DNA from: Leptidea sinapis
Lineage: Eukaryota; Arthropoda; Insecta; Lepidoptera; Pieridae
Assembly: GCF_905404315.1 (NCBI RefSeq)
Contig: NC_066265.1
Coordinates: 31,706,501 to 31,770,500 of the forward strand
Direction of reading: 5' to 3'
DNA length: 64,000 bases
In this document: piece after piece, positions 11,151 to 21,571 of the stretch
How positions within the stretch are numbered: position 1 is the first letter of the stretch
How the letters are laid out: each line of letters begins with the position of its first letter
Program-made: the position numbers and the translations under genes
Notes under the pieces: model-generated
The model's input: the letters and a program-made list of their open reading frames with translations, nothing else
The model's database searches: none
Told to the model about the DNA's origin: nothing

Positions 11151-11756
11151 CTACAATCTACAACCTCACTGAAAAATATATTTAGAACAACTATAAAAAT
11201 ATTTATGTTAATGTAGATATTAAAATGCCATTATGTAATTATTATAATTATTGTAATGAACTCAAAAAGTCACGAGCGATTACTTACCCAGATAAACCCT
11301 CTAGGTTTACGTAATATTTGGTTATATAACTTTTATTGTATGTAAATAGAAATATATATTATTATTGGTAGTTCATAAAAATAACTATTTTCACGTTAAT
11401 ACATTGAAAATTTTACTTTAGAAATTTAACTCCTTTAATTTTTCTCCGTTATAGATGTTTTTTTCTCTCAAAATAGAAAAGGAATGCGAATATATGGATA
11501 CATGTAGTGGCCCCTTAATTGTTTGAAATTGGATCTGAGATCGGGCTAGTGCGTAAGTTGTAGCCAAATTCGGTCCGAGATTTCTATATCTGTATTTTTA
11601 CGGCTACGGATGAGACTCTGATCGGACTTAGTGCGAAAGCGCTGTAACAATAGAGTATGGGCCGGTGTGATCACATGCACCATCAGGTTACCTGAATGTA
11701 TACTTGTTTGTCCACCTCTTCCAAAAGATTGCCAGTCTTACGGTATCTACTGTGTT
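11151..11756. other. Noncoding DNA, no gene seen
   Basis: Words such as GATCTGAGATCGG and GGTCCGAGATTTC hint at decayed repeat sequence. No defined element or gene was recognised. Confidence 0.4.
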
Positions 11757-12150
11757 TAAACAATAAAAGGCATTTATTTTCTCAAAATTGATTCCTTTAG
11801 AATTCTTTTTTATGTCATTTCTAATAACTACTAGATACTACTACCGCTTCGGAAACAAATGGCGCTCCCAGCATTCTTTTTTGCGCTCTTTTCAATAAAA
11901 ATATACAATATTGTACAGTCATTTCTATCGCTATAAAGAAATCATAATCTAGTCCCAGGCTGTCCGATTCAGCAGTGGAGTAATAGGATTTACGACAGAG
12001 CCATTTTTTTATAAAACATTTAAATTTATTTATAGATAATGCCTGAACTGTGGCTGGGACTTTATTATAGAAGTGTATAAATTTACCCTTAAAGCTATTA
12101 TGTATCTTATGAAGCAAGAAATAATGGATTTTCATAATAATTCTCATACG
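11757..12150 (-). pseudogene. LINE 3' end (C-terminal tail of ORF2), fragment A
   Basis: The minus-strand frame 11821-12147 encodes about 108 residues. It includes HFYNKVPATVQALSINKFKC and WLCRKSYYST, which match the C-terminal tail of lepidopteran non-LTR retrotransposon polymerases (pattern: YNKVP, about 10 residues, NKFK, then K-YYS). Everything upstream, including the reverse transcriptase, is missing. A shorter relative lies at 22893-23120. Confidence 0.65.
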
Positions 12151-12382
12151 TTAAAGTAGAGAAACCATCAATCCAATGTAAGTCACTCGTGTATACACGT
12201 TTAATTAAAATTGTAATTGGACATAAAATTCACTTCCAATTATATTTATCATGGTTATCGCGTCAATTACAGAAATAAACCACTATCTAAATGGCATTTT
12301 ATCACAATCCATTTTGTATTAGATATCGACCATTTAGATTAATTTCGCGAAACGCCTGCAAACTTTATCTACTTACCTTTAA

Positions 12383-12395
12383 GTAAATAAAGAAT
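12383..12395 (+). repeat. Target-site duplication, left (13 bp)
   Basis: GTAAATAAAGAAT is repeated exactly at 12783-12795. The pair brackets the tRNA-ended element between them, as expected for LINE-type retrotransposition. Confidence 0.8.
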
Positions 12396-12782
12396 AAACA
12401 ATATGTTATGTTTTTTAAAGTGATAACCCTCACTTCTACGATTAATACACAAATAAAATTTGAAAAACAAAATTTTATGAACCATGCGGCATTCGAACCC
12501 ACGAGGGAACGGAACGCCGGAGGTCGTGGGTTCGAATCCCGCATTTACAAGAGCGACATCTCAAGTCAATTTCCTAATATGCAAATATTGGGGTTGAGCA
12601 GGTTATCAACTGTAAAGTAGATCCTGTAGATGAAGCCACAACCTGAGAGTTGAACAAAGCAAACAGAATTTTATAACGTACTCGAACGATTAGCTCAGTT
12701 GGTTAGAGCACCGGCACGGAACGCCGGAGGTCGTGGTGAATCCCGTATCGCTCATAAAATTTTGTTTTCAAATTTTATTTGT
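12396..12782 (+). mobile_element. SINE-like element with tRNA-like modules, copy 1
   Basis: A 387-bp unit. From the left it holds: a tail block (ACACAAATAAAATTTG), an inverted tRNA T-arm (GCATTCGAACCCACG), a direct tRNA half (GGAGGTCGTGGGTTCGAATC), a core containing GGGGTTGAGCAGGTTATCAA and AAGTAGATCCTGTAGATGAA, and a direct tRNA-like head at about 12683-12755. It ends with the inverse of the left tail block. The right head has an A box (TTAGCTCAGTTGG), a CCGGC/GCCGG anticodon-type stem and a T-arm that has lost 4 bases. Exact 13-bp direct repeats flank the unit. Relatives: 18020-18196 plus 21066-21165, 44644-44821, 60620-60900 and 62361-62642. Confidence 0.75.
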
Positions 12783-12795
12783 GTAAATAAAGAAT

Positions 12796-13425
12796 GCTCC
12801 GAGAATTCCTTGTAACGTTTCTTCTCGAGTGTGTCACGTGTTTAGTCACAGTAATTTGCATCTGACAGATATAATATGTAACATAAATGCTATAAAAATT
12901 ACACTGACAGATAATCATAAAAAGATAATCATAAAAAAGTGGTATTTAAACAATAAGAAATGTAAATTTATGCAAATTACTTTTTTTTAATTTTTTCTTT
13001 TAATAAAAAAAAAACTTACACTCTTTATTTCTTTTATGATCTAACTAATGAAAATAGTGTTTCTGACAGCCAACTAGTGGGGTTATGTGTGTTTCTCACG
13101 GGGTCTATATCTGCTAAACATTTCTTGAGCGAAAAATAGTTGGTCTGCTTTTCACCGGTGCCCATGCAAATGCCTCATGAACTGCCAAGGGTTTAGGTTA
13201 ACGTAGCGACATATTCAAATTCAAATTCAACCGGGACTCAAACCGTGTTATATTACAACTCCAGTGTGGAAGGAATATATGAAATTGAAAAATATAACTA
13301 ATACCCTTGAATTTTATATAATTTTATTCACGTCATTATTATTTGTACCCACAGCCCACTTTAAAATCTATCCCCCTCGATTCTATACATATATCCTATT
13401 CTATCGTAGACCGTAAATTTGTATC
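12796..13425. other. Noncoding DNA, no gene seen
   Basis: AT-rich sequence with a short CAAATTCAAATTCAA run near 13215. No gene recognised. Confidence 0.45.
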
Positions 13426-13883
13426 TTAAGGCGAAGAGTAGGCAGAAAACACGCAAACAAGGTGTTTTTAGACAAGTTTTGTGGTGAAAATATAGCATTT
13501 GGAGCTATAAACACTACTTTATCCTGTTACACATACCCTTAAGTCTTACTTGTAGGTTGCTAATGCTTGCTGTTAGTTAAACTTAACGCTCCAGAGCTAT
13601 TATGAACTACCAGTTTTGTTTGCAGTTAAACAAGTTTTTTCTCGGCATAATGCGTTTGTTTAGTATACTGCTCTCATAAAAGTTGTTCTTATAGCTTTTA
13701 CTTTTTTGTGTTGGTACATTTATTAAGATTAGTAATCAATAATGAGGATTGTAAGCAATTAAACTGTTTGCACCTGTTAAAATGTTAAATTTTCGACTCA
13801 AGAATTTTGAAAATATTGGCTTTGTTACATAGGAGCCGTGAACTCATATCGCTCAAGGTCGCCGGCATTTAGTGTCGCCTTAA
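13426..13883. mobile_element. TTAA-flanked MITE (piggyBac-like), copy 1
   Basis: The 458-bp unit is bounded by TTAAGGCGA on the left and TCGCCTTAA on the right, that is, TTAA target sites plus a short GGCGA terminal repeat. A clearly homologous copy lies inverted at 47962-48407, sharing AAGACAAGTTTTGTGGTGAA-type and GTAGGTTGCTAATGCTTGCT-type blocks. It has no coding capacity. TTAA specificity is typical of piggyBac, so it is probably a non-autonomous member. Confidence 0.7.
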
Positions 13884-14182
13884 GGGCATACATAATAAAT
13901 AGATTGAAGCCGTATAGACATGGCCGGCTTAGCCGCGTGAAATAAAATGGGCACATCAGCAAGACTTGTTTTACATAAGCCATATAAAACTATTTCAATT
14001 TGTTGCCATATAAAACTATTTTATGTCAACTTCAAGTTACAAAATATCATCATAGGCACAAAGTGAATTTGCTAGAAACTGTCATAACCATAAGGAACAC
14101 GAAATAGCACCAGGAACAGACATAAACTTATAATGCCTAAAACTCGGCTAAGTCGACTTAGTAAGTCTTTTGTGGGGCGATA
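13884..14182. other. Noncoding DNA, left flank of the DD41D element
   Basis: Nothing recognised. Confidence 0.45.
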
Positions 14183-14184
14183 TA

Positions 14185-14606
14185 CAGGGTGTCCCGTAAT
14201 CAGTGGACCAACGGGATACCCGTGATAGGGGTGGTCATCATCTATCGAAAACACCAAATTTTTCTGTTCTAGGGCCAGTAGTTCAAAAGATATGATTTTT
14301 TAAGCATTATTTTGAAAATTCTACCCTTATCAACACAAAAGTTGAAAAAAAATATTTTTTATTTTTATTTTGCCCTGTTTCTTAACTTAAGGTGGCTGAG
14401 GAAACATGTGTCTTCACAATTAAATCCATTTTTGTGAATAAATATTGCCAAATTGAAAATTAAAAACCAAAACATGCGCAAATATCAAATAACTAAATTT
14501 GGAACGTGATGTTTGAAGCAAGCTAGTGCAAAAAAAATGTATGACAGCCTTGCGGACCATTATTTAAAAAACATCTGCAGTTCATACTGATTCCAAAAAG
14601 GTATAA
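14185..14606 (+). repeat. Left 422-bp terminal inverted repeat
   Basis: It pairs end to end with 16160-16581. The alignment runs from CAGGGTGTCCCG to CCAAAAAGGTATAA, where the arms stop matching abruptly. Visible differences include CTATCG versus CTCTCG and TTTTCT versus TTTACT. TIRs this long are unusual for mariner elements, which typically have about 30 bp. Confidence 0.9.
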
Positions 14607-14970
14607 CAATATTACATTTTACAAAAAAAATAACTTAATAACCAATTTTAGACTCCAATTGCGAGAAACATTTAAGCGCTATCTATTCTGAGAATTATTT
14701 TGTTATCGAGAGAGAGATAACACAATATGCTATCTCTTTCTCGCTCAGGTACCTTTTTCGTTTACGGGGTCCTATTGGCCGACGCCTATGATCCCCACAC
14801 CCTAATTTTTCAAATTATTCTTAGTTTCATCAGAGACTTGCTCATAGCTCGTAGCTGCACACGTGTTTTTTACTTCGCTACCATTACGACTCTTTTTTTT
14901 GGTGACTGACGCTTGAATTGGACCTTGTTTGTCTTTGTGATTTGGATACTGTTTGCCCGGATTTTATAAA

Positions 14971-16038
14971 ATGCCTAATACCTATACTCCTCGTGAATAT
15001 GCTGAGATGTATTTTATTTACGGTCTGTGTAATGCAAACGCTCGGCAAGCAGCCCGTACGTATCGTGAGCGCTATCCTAATCGCGACCGCTATCCGGATC
15101 ATCGAATTTTTCTCCGTGTAAATAACGCGTATTTAGAAGGCAGAATTCCCGGAGCTGCAAACAACGTGGGAAGACCTAGAAGAGTCGATGAACTTCAAAT
15201 ACTGGCCGAAGTGACAGAAGAACCTTCTACGAGTGTTCGTCGTATTTCAAGACGTACTGGTATAGCAAAAACAACAGTACATCGCATTTTAAAAAGAAAC
15301 AGTTTATACCCTTATCATATTCAACGAGTGCAGGCACTATTACCTGCTGATTATCAACGGAGGATAGATTTTTGTGCAGAGATGCTTCGCCGATGCCGAC
15401 AAGATCCACTATTTTTCAATTCAATATTATGGAGCGATGAATCGTGTTTTAAAAGAGTTGGAGTGTTTAACATTCATAATTTACATGAATGGGCTGTTGT
15501 GAATCCACGTATTGTACGAGAAGATAGATTCCAGCACCAGTTTGGAGTCAATTTGTGGGCTGGAATCTTAGATGGTAAACTTATTGGTCCATTTGAGCTC
15601 CCACCGAGGCTTAATGGTGCTCGGTACTTGCAATTTTTAAGAAATGACTTAAGTAATTTATTAGCAAATGTACCACAGGAGGTATGTGAGAGGATGTGGT
15701 TACAGCATGATGGCGCACCCGCTCATTATTGCAGACAAGTGAGGGAATATTTAAACGAGTCTTACCCAAGTAGGTGGATTGGACGAGGAGGTACAATCCC
15801 ATGGCCAGCTCGATCACCTGATCTTAATCCATTGGATTATTTTTTATGGGGATATTTTAAAGAATCCGTATATGAAACCGTTAACGATAACGAAAGACAG
15901 CTAAGACAAAAACTGAATGTGGTGAGTGAAAAAGTCAAAAATAATGAAAGGGCGTTAAAAAGTTTAAAAAGAAATTTTATAAGAAGATGCCGGCTATGCC
16001 TTAGAGTAAGAGGAAGACATTTCGAACATTTATTATAA
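14971..16038 (+). CDS. Mariner-superfamily transposase, DD41D, apparently intact
   Basis: The 355-residue protein would cut and paste its own element at TA sites. The first ATG in frame (14971) starts MPNTYTPREYAEMYFIYGLC; the frame is open 18 bases further upstream but without an ATG. Residues 1-60 form a first helix-turn-helix-type domain. Residues 67-71 (GRPRR) are a linker with an AT-hook or nuclear-signal look, and residues 73-115 form a second helix-turn-helix. Catalytic acids are D156 (WSDES), D247 (QHDGAPAH) and D289 (SPDLNPLD), with 41 residues between the last two. The C-terminus is basic. Stop at 16036-16038, with AATAAA 2 bp later (16041-16046). The gene has no frameshift or stop and no detectable intron. 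Activity is not proven. Confidence 0.93.
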   Translation: MPNTYTPREYAEMYFIYGLCNANARQAARTYRERYPNRDRYPDHRIFLRVNNAYLEGRIPGAANNVGRPRRVDELQILAEVTEEPSTSVRRISRRTGIAKTTVHRILKRNSLYPYHIQRVQALLPADYQRRIDFCAEMLRRCRQDPLFFNSILWSDESCFKRVGVFNIHNLHEWAVVNPRIVREDRFQHQFGVNLWAGILDGKLIGPFELPPRLNGARYLQFLRNDLSNLLANVPQEVCERMWLQHDGAPAHYCRQVREYLNESYPSRWIGRGGTIPWPARSPDLNPLDYFLWGYFKESVYETVNDNERQLRQKLNVVSEKVKNNERALKSLKRNFIRRCRLCLRVRGRHFEHLL

Positions 16039-16040
16039 GA

Positions 16041-16046
16041 AATAAA
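16041..16046 (+). terminator. Polyadenylation signal of the transposase gene
   Basis: AATAAA lies directly after the stop codon and inside the element, so the transposon supplies its own 3' end. Confidence 0.65.
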
Positions 16047-16159
16047 TGAAAAAATTCTAACTATTTACTTTTGTTTTATTGTAAATTCCGCCAAGAAATT
16101 GCTATCTAATGTTGATTTAAAATAATTATTGTCTTTTATTGTTTCACAATAATGATTAA

Positions 16160-16581
16160 TTATACCTTTTTGGAATCAGTATGAACTGCAGATGTTTTTT
16201 AAATAATGGTCCGCAAGGCTGTCATACATTTTTTTTGCACTAGCTTGCTTCAAACATCACGTTCCAAATTTAGTTATTTGATATTTGCGCATGTTTTGGT
16301 TTTTAATTTTCAATTTGGCAATATTTATTCACAAAAATGGATTTAATTGTGAAGACACATGTTTCCTCAGCCACCTTAAGTTAAGAAACAGGGCAAAATA
16401 AAAATAAAAAATATTTTTTTTCAACTTTTGTGTTGATAAGGGTAGAATTTTCAAAATAATGCTTAAAAAATCATATCTTTTGAACTACTGGCCCTAGAAC
16501 AGTAAAATTTGGTGTTTTCGAGAGATGATGACCACCCCTATCACGGGTATCCCGTTGGTCCACTGATTACGGGACACCCTG
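16160..16581 (-). repeat. Right 422-bp terminal inverted repeat
   Basis: Inverted partner of 14185-14606, ending CGGGACACCCTG before the TA target. Confidence 0.9.
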
Positions 16582-16583
16582 TA

Positions 16584-17264
16584 TATGCTTTTACAACGCC
16601 CAGATAATGTTCAAAACAAATGTATTACGAAATTCAAAAGAATTGTTAAAAGACGTAGGTATATGTGGTAAAGGTTACTATAACATAAATGGCTTTCTTA
16701 ATGATAGACACAGATTGGAAATGGAGTGACCACCCTCAGACTATTAAATAATAAGTCTTATAATCCATTGTAACCAAATTTTTTATGAAAAAAATGAAGC
16801 CCGCTGAGTTTCTTGCGCCCTATTTTCTCAGCTCTGAGGCATACTTTTTCAAATGGGTGGTAGTTTTTGACTTCTCATATCCTATCTATCTATATATATC
16901 GTTATTTGTTATATTTGAAATCCTTTAATTAGTGGCGGATCTCACTTTGAAATATAACAAATTGTTTACGCTTTTTCACCTTTTCCTTATGACATAGTTT
17001 GTTTAAGTTATAAACGACATATTTTGGGATATGATGATATTATGGTGACAATAATATGAATCAGTCAGTCGAAAGTTGAGACGTATCGTGGAGTACGTCT
17101 CTGGGCTCACGTAGGCCGATTGGTGCGGGCTGTAGACACTAGACGTTGACTCATCTATGTGTCATTTGGTTTCTCAATATATTCTCTTTGTTACATTGTT
17201 TTGTTTACACTTTCGAAACTTGAAAGGATTCAAATTCAAATATTTTTATTCAAAACTAGTTGAC
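16584..17264. other. Noncoding DNA with a LINE-tail scrap
   Basis: At 16780-16860 the words CCCGCTGAGTTTCTTGCG and CTCAGCTCTGAGGCA match the 3' untranslated tail of a common lepidopteran LINE. The rest holds nothing recognisable. Confidence 0.45.
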
Positions 17265-18010
17265 CCGACAGACGTTGTTCTGTATATAATAAACTAGCTG
17301 CCCCGACAGACGTTGTTCTGTAGATAATAAAAAAAAAATATTTTATAGGAATTTGCCAATAATCAAAACATCAAGAATTATAACGTAAAACATTCTCCCT
17401 GTTGTTATAATTAAATTGTTTCACAGCGGAACTGAACCGTGCGTCACTAAAATCTCTCATGGAAAATATGTCCATACAAAACAAATATTGAAAATAAAAA
17501 TAAGTATGAGTCCCAAATCAAAATAAAAACAATCCTATCTCTCAAGTTGGACCAAACTGCACTCCATGGAGTAATCCCCATTAAAATCCGTTCATTTTAG
17601 GAGTTGGAGGAGTTTAGGAGTCCATCGCGGACAAACAACGTGACACGTAAATTATATATATTAAGATAAAATACTGTTTTTTTTTATGAATTTGTCAATA
17701 ATATTTCATAACATCAAGAATTATTTCGTAAAATATGCTCCCTGTTGTTGTAATGAAATTGTTTTACAGCAGAACTGTCAAACCGTGCGTCAATAAATTC
17801 TCTCATAGAAAATATGTCCATACAAAACAAATATCGGACGACGGGGGACACATCAAAGGAAAAACAAAATTGTTGTTTTTATTTAATTCCGAACACTTTC
17901 ACATTTATTCACCTTTTAAACCTTCCCTGGACTTCCACAAATAATTCAAGAGCAAAATTAGCCAAATCGGTCCAGCCGATCTAGAGTTTTAGCGAGACTA
18001 ACGAACAGCA
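17265..18010 (+). repeat. Two or three tandem copies of a dispersed repeat
   Basis: Starts such as GACCCGACAGACGTTGTTCT (17272) and GCCCCGACAGACGTTGTTCT (17300) are followed by shared blocks: AAGTTGGACCAAACTGCACT, CCATGGAGTAATCCCCATTA and ATATATATTAAGATAAAAT. A second unit begins near 17685, and the tail GGTCCAGCCGATCTAGAG is at 17970. Relatives lie at 5195-5510 and 58980-59235. No coding capacity. Confidence 0.6.
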
Positions 18011-18019
18011 ATTCATTTA

Positions 18020-18196
18020 TGTTTAGATTTGAAAGAGCGACATCTCAAGTCAATTTCCTAATATATTAAATTATTGGGGTTGAGCAGATTATCAACTGTA
18101 AAGCAGATCCTGTAGACTGTAGAGTGTAGGTGGAGCCCACGACCTAAGAGTTCAATAAGATATACCAAAATTTACGATACATGCGTACGATTGGCT
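18020..18196 (+). mobile_element. SINE-like element with tRNA-like modules, copy 2, left part
   Basis: The core block (GAGCGACATCTCAAGTCAAT, GGGGTTGAGCAGATTATCAA, AAGCAGATCCTGTAGA) leads into the start of the tRNA-like head (CGTACGATTGGCT). There it is cut by the LINE at 18197-21068. The remainder of the head resumes at 21066. Confidence 0.7.
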
Positions 18197-21068
18197 TTTT
18201 TTTTATGGAATAGGAGGACAAACGAGCGTACGGGTCACCTGGTGTTAAGTGATCACCGCCGCCCACACTCTCCTGCAACACCAGAGGAATCACAAGAGCG
18301 TTGCCGGCCTTTAAGGAAGGTGTACGCGCTTTTTTTGAAGGTACCCATGTCGTATCGTCCCGGAAACACCGCACAAGGAAGCTCATTCCACAGCTTCGTG
18401 GTACGAGGAAGAAAGCTCCTTGAAAACCGCACTGTGGAGGACCGCCACACATCCAGATGGTGGGGATGATATCGTAACTTGTGGCGAGTCGTGCGAAGGT
18501 GAAATTCGGCGGCAGGAATCAGGTTAAACAGCTCTTCGGAACACTCCCCGTGATAAATGCGGTAGAAGACACACAATGAAGCGACGTCTCTACGCAACGC
18601 CAAGTGATCCAGCCGTTCACAGAGTACTGGGTCCCCGTCAATTCGAGCTGCTCTGCGTTGCACGCGGCCAAATGGATCGAGCTGATACTGGGGTGCGCCA
18701 GACCAGAGATGACAGCAATACTCCATGTGAGGCCGGACCTGCGCTTTGTAGAGCGCTAGAATGTGGGCCGGCTTGAAGTATTGCCGTGCTCTATTTATGA
18801 CGCCCAGTTTCTTTGAAGCCAGATTGGCTTTGCCCTCCAGATGGCCACGGAATTGGCAATTGCTCGAGATTTCGAGACCCAGTATTCCGATACTAGGCGA
18901 GGCTTTAAGGGAAGTGTTCTCGAAGAGCGGTGATACGGCAAATGGGGTTTTTTTTATGGTAAACGCGCAAACTTGAGTCTTCTGGGGGTTAAATTGAACA
19001 AGGTTCAACTTACCCCATTCCGCGACCTTCTCGAGAGAGGACTCGATAGAAGACACAAGTTTCTCCCGGCACTGGTCAACGTTTTCCCGAGAGAGACCTG
19101 CATGGCCCGTGTATACGGCATCACCAGTGCTGTCGTCTGCATAGCAATGCATGTTGGTGGTGTCCAACATATCATTGATATGCAGAAGAAACAGCGTGGG
19201 AGATAGCACACAGCCTTGGGGCACTCCAGCGTTCACGGGCTTGGGATTCGAGCAATAACGACCTGTATGCTGCGCCCAGTGAGGAAGCTGGAGGTCCACT
19301 TGCATAAGCTCTCGGGAAGCCCAAATGATGGAAGTTTTGCGAGTAGCGCCTTGTGCCATACACGATCAAAGGCCTTCGCTATATCCAGACCAACTGCCAG
19401 GCCTTCCCCCTTGCTTTCAATAGTCGCCGCCCATCTATGTGTTAGGTATACCAGAAGATCGCCAGTCGACCGACCATGGCGAAAGCCGTAATGCCGGTCG
19501 TTGATCAACTGGTGACCCTCAAGGTATACCAAGATCTGGCGGTTAATTATGCTCTCCATGATTTTGGAGAGTAGGGAGGTAATAGCAATAGGCCTGTAGT
19601 TTGCCGGATCCGAACTGTCTCCTTTTTTTGGGATCGGATGGACAAGGGCTGACTTCCATGAATCAGGGACTACGCCTTTTGAATAAGAGTGCCGGAATAA
19701 ACGCGTTAGCACCGGCGTCAACTCAGGGGCACACGTTTTAAGCACGATTGGAGAAATAACATCCGGCCCGCTCGACTTCCTGACGTCCAACGAAAACAGA
19801 GCTCGCCTAACAGTTTTCTGCCGGAACTGTACTTCAGGCATGGAGCTCTGACACCGCGGGATGGTCGGCGGTGTTTTTCCGTTGTCGTCAAGAGCCGAGT
19901 TGGAGGCAAAAAGAGTGCACAGAAGATCGGCTTTCTCTTTTGCCGTATGGGCCAGGATGTCATTCCTCATGTGCAACGGCGGCATGGACGGCTGGTTGAA
20001 GTTACCAAGAGCAGCTTTCGACAACGACCAGAACTTGCGTGTTCCGGTCGGGTAACTGGAAAGCTGCTCGCCAATTTTGACGACGTGCTTCGATTTCGCA
20101 CGGGCGATTTGCCGCTTTAAAAATCTGGAGGCACGGTTATATTTCCTCTTCAGAACTTTGCAGTTCGGATCCTTTGAGCCCAGCGCCGCAACCCAAGTTC
20201 GATACGCCTGTTTTTTGCAGTCAGATGCTGCTTAAACTGACGCATCGAACCAGGGCTGTGATCTGCCACCGATCGGTACTACAGAGCTTGGTATAGAAAT
20301 ATCCATGCCCTGCAGTATCACATCGGCTACTGCAACGGCGCAGGCGCTAGGATCATCCGAAGGGAAACAAACCCTGCCCCAAGGGTAGGATGCAAAAAAG
20401 GAACGCATCCTATCCCAATCTGCTGACTTGTAGTGCCAAACGCGGCGGTTCGCTGGTGGTTTGCGACGGTGGCGTCGGATAGGCAATACACTCCTGACCA
20501 GGCAATGGTCGGACGTTCCGAGAGGGGCGTCGACAGAGACCTGGTAACCATCGGGATGTGTAGTCAGCAGAAGATCTAATAAGGACGGCATGTGGGATCC
20601 ATCCGGGAGCCGCGTCGGCGACTCAACCAATTGGGACAGACCGTACGCCAATGCAAAATTATGCACAGATCGCCCTGCGTAGTGTGTGGTACGTGATCCA
20701 AGCCATTCGACATTGTGCCCGTTGAAATCACCCAAGACTACGATTTCAGCGGAGGAGATCTGAGCAAGCACGTCATCAAATGCTGCTTGAACGCAGCCCA
20801 TGAGGTGATCCGTTTCTGCGTTACCACTATGGGACCTGTAGACACACGCATAGATGCGGACGCGGTCCTCTAAATCTACGCGGAGCCAGAGAGTAGACAG
20901 GCCCCTACCCTCAAAATTGCCGAGACGGCGACAGCAGATATCCTCCCTAACGTACACACATACCCCGGCATGAGGCATGAATATATGCTCAATTTTGTAC
21001 CAGGGGTACGTTAAATATGACGTATCGCTAGGTCGAGATATCTGCGTCTCCGTAAGGAAACAAACGCT
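18197..21068 (-). mobile_element. Jockey-like LINE, 5'-truncated, about 2.9 kb
   Basis: A minus-strand non-LTR retrotransposon. Its 3' end is a short A-tail (seen as T at 18196-18204) and its 5' end stops inside the endonuclease domain. It is inserted in the A-box region of a tRNA-like module, with a possible 3-bp GCT duplication. Two partial relatives occur at 34985-35940 (minus) and 47279-47550 (plus), so the family is multi-copy here. Confidence 0.85.
18253..21068 (-). pseudogene. LINE ORF2: endonuclease and reverse transcriptase, broken
   Basis: Read on the minus strand. The endonuclease part (about 21065-20235) shows a TETQ start, VVLGDFNGHN and the closing TSDHCLV motif. An in-frame TAA at 20232-20234 interrupts it. 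The same frame then continues through the reverse transcriptase: PIPKKGDSSDPANYRPI near 19640, then GLDIAKAFDRVWH. Near 19240 a small deletion shifts the frame. The second frame carries PQGCVLSPTLF and the catalytic HCYADD box (about 19150). It runs to the C-terminal tail, with RVQRRAARIDGD and FLPRTTKLWNELPC, and stops at 18253. An upstream in-frame ATG at 21131 lies in flanking tRNA-like DNA, not in the LINE. With one stop and one frameshift it is inactive but fairly young. Confidence 0.88.
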
Positions 21069-21165
21069 GAGCTGGAAAAAGCGCTCGGACGGAACCCGAA
21101 TGGTTGCGGGTTCGAGTCCCGCAAAGTTCATATATTTTGGTTACAAATTTAATTTGTGTACAAAA
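21066..21165 (+). mobile_element. SINE-like element, copy 2, right part
   Basis: Remainder of the interrupted tRNA-like head: AGCTGG, AGCGCTCGGACGGAACCC, then the T-arm TGCGGGTTCGAGTCCCGCA with a perfect GCGGG/CCCGC stem. The family tail (TACAAATTTAATTTGTGTAC) follows. It continues the sequence broken at 18196. Confidence 0.7.
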
Positions 21166-21571
21166 ATTGTAATTCTATTTAACTTTTCGTCATGCTCGTC
21201 TCGTGCCTTATGTTCATAAAAAAAATCAAAGAATGTCACTACACATGTTTTTTGAAATAATGACGGGCGCGTAACCCGCTGATGCGCCCTTACAAATATA
21301 AGGTCACAATGACCTTTAAAGTTTAAACACCGCCGAAAAAAAGCACTCGCTCGTTCACAAGATGACTGAGATGGTACCTAACTATCTTGTTTTATACGTT
21401 AACGGTTGCATCAAAAGTAATTTTCAAACTGTGTGTAAAACAATACCAGAAAGTGGATTTCAAAGACTTTTGTACATATTACATTTATAGACTATAACAA
21501 GCTACATATATTTATGGGAAGACAATAATAATAAGAAGACACACTTTCACACAAATTATCAAGCCCCTAAG
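21166..21571. other. Noncoding DNA, no gene seen
   Basis: Nothing recognised. Confidence 0.45.

Larger units (their letters stand above)
14185..16581 (+). mobile_element. Complete DD41D Tc1/mariner transposon with long TIRs
   Basis: The 2397-bp element is bounded by TA dinucleotides (14183-14184 and 16582-16583). It starts CAGGGTGTCCCG and ends with the exact inverted complement. Terminal inverted repeats of 422 bp each (14185-14606 and 16160-16581) are nearly identical; two mismatches were found in the outer 100 bp. A single uninterrupted transposase gene lies between them. The catalytic spacing (DD41D) places it with the rosa/Visitor-type branch of the IS630-Tc1-mariner superfamily. All parts expected of an autonomous element are present. 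Confidence 0.9.

Noticed and set aside
12683..12755. Possible functional tRNA gene (TTAGCTCAGTTGG, CCGGC/GCCGG stem)
   Set aside because: Four bases of the T-arm are missing, the base before the anticodon position is not T, and the module is part of a repeated element with target duplications.
14707..14750. Imperfect GAGAGAGATA/TATCTCTTTCTC hairpin as a regulatory RNA
   Set aside because: It lies in the transposase leader, is imperfect, and low-complexity GA/TC sequence explains it.
21068..21232. Start of the LINE protein at the ATG near 21131
   Set aside because: The first 20 or so codons lie in the tRNA-like SINE sequence outside the LINE, so this is an accidental fusion of frames. (Coordinates given in minus-strand order.)
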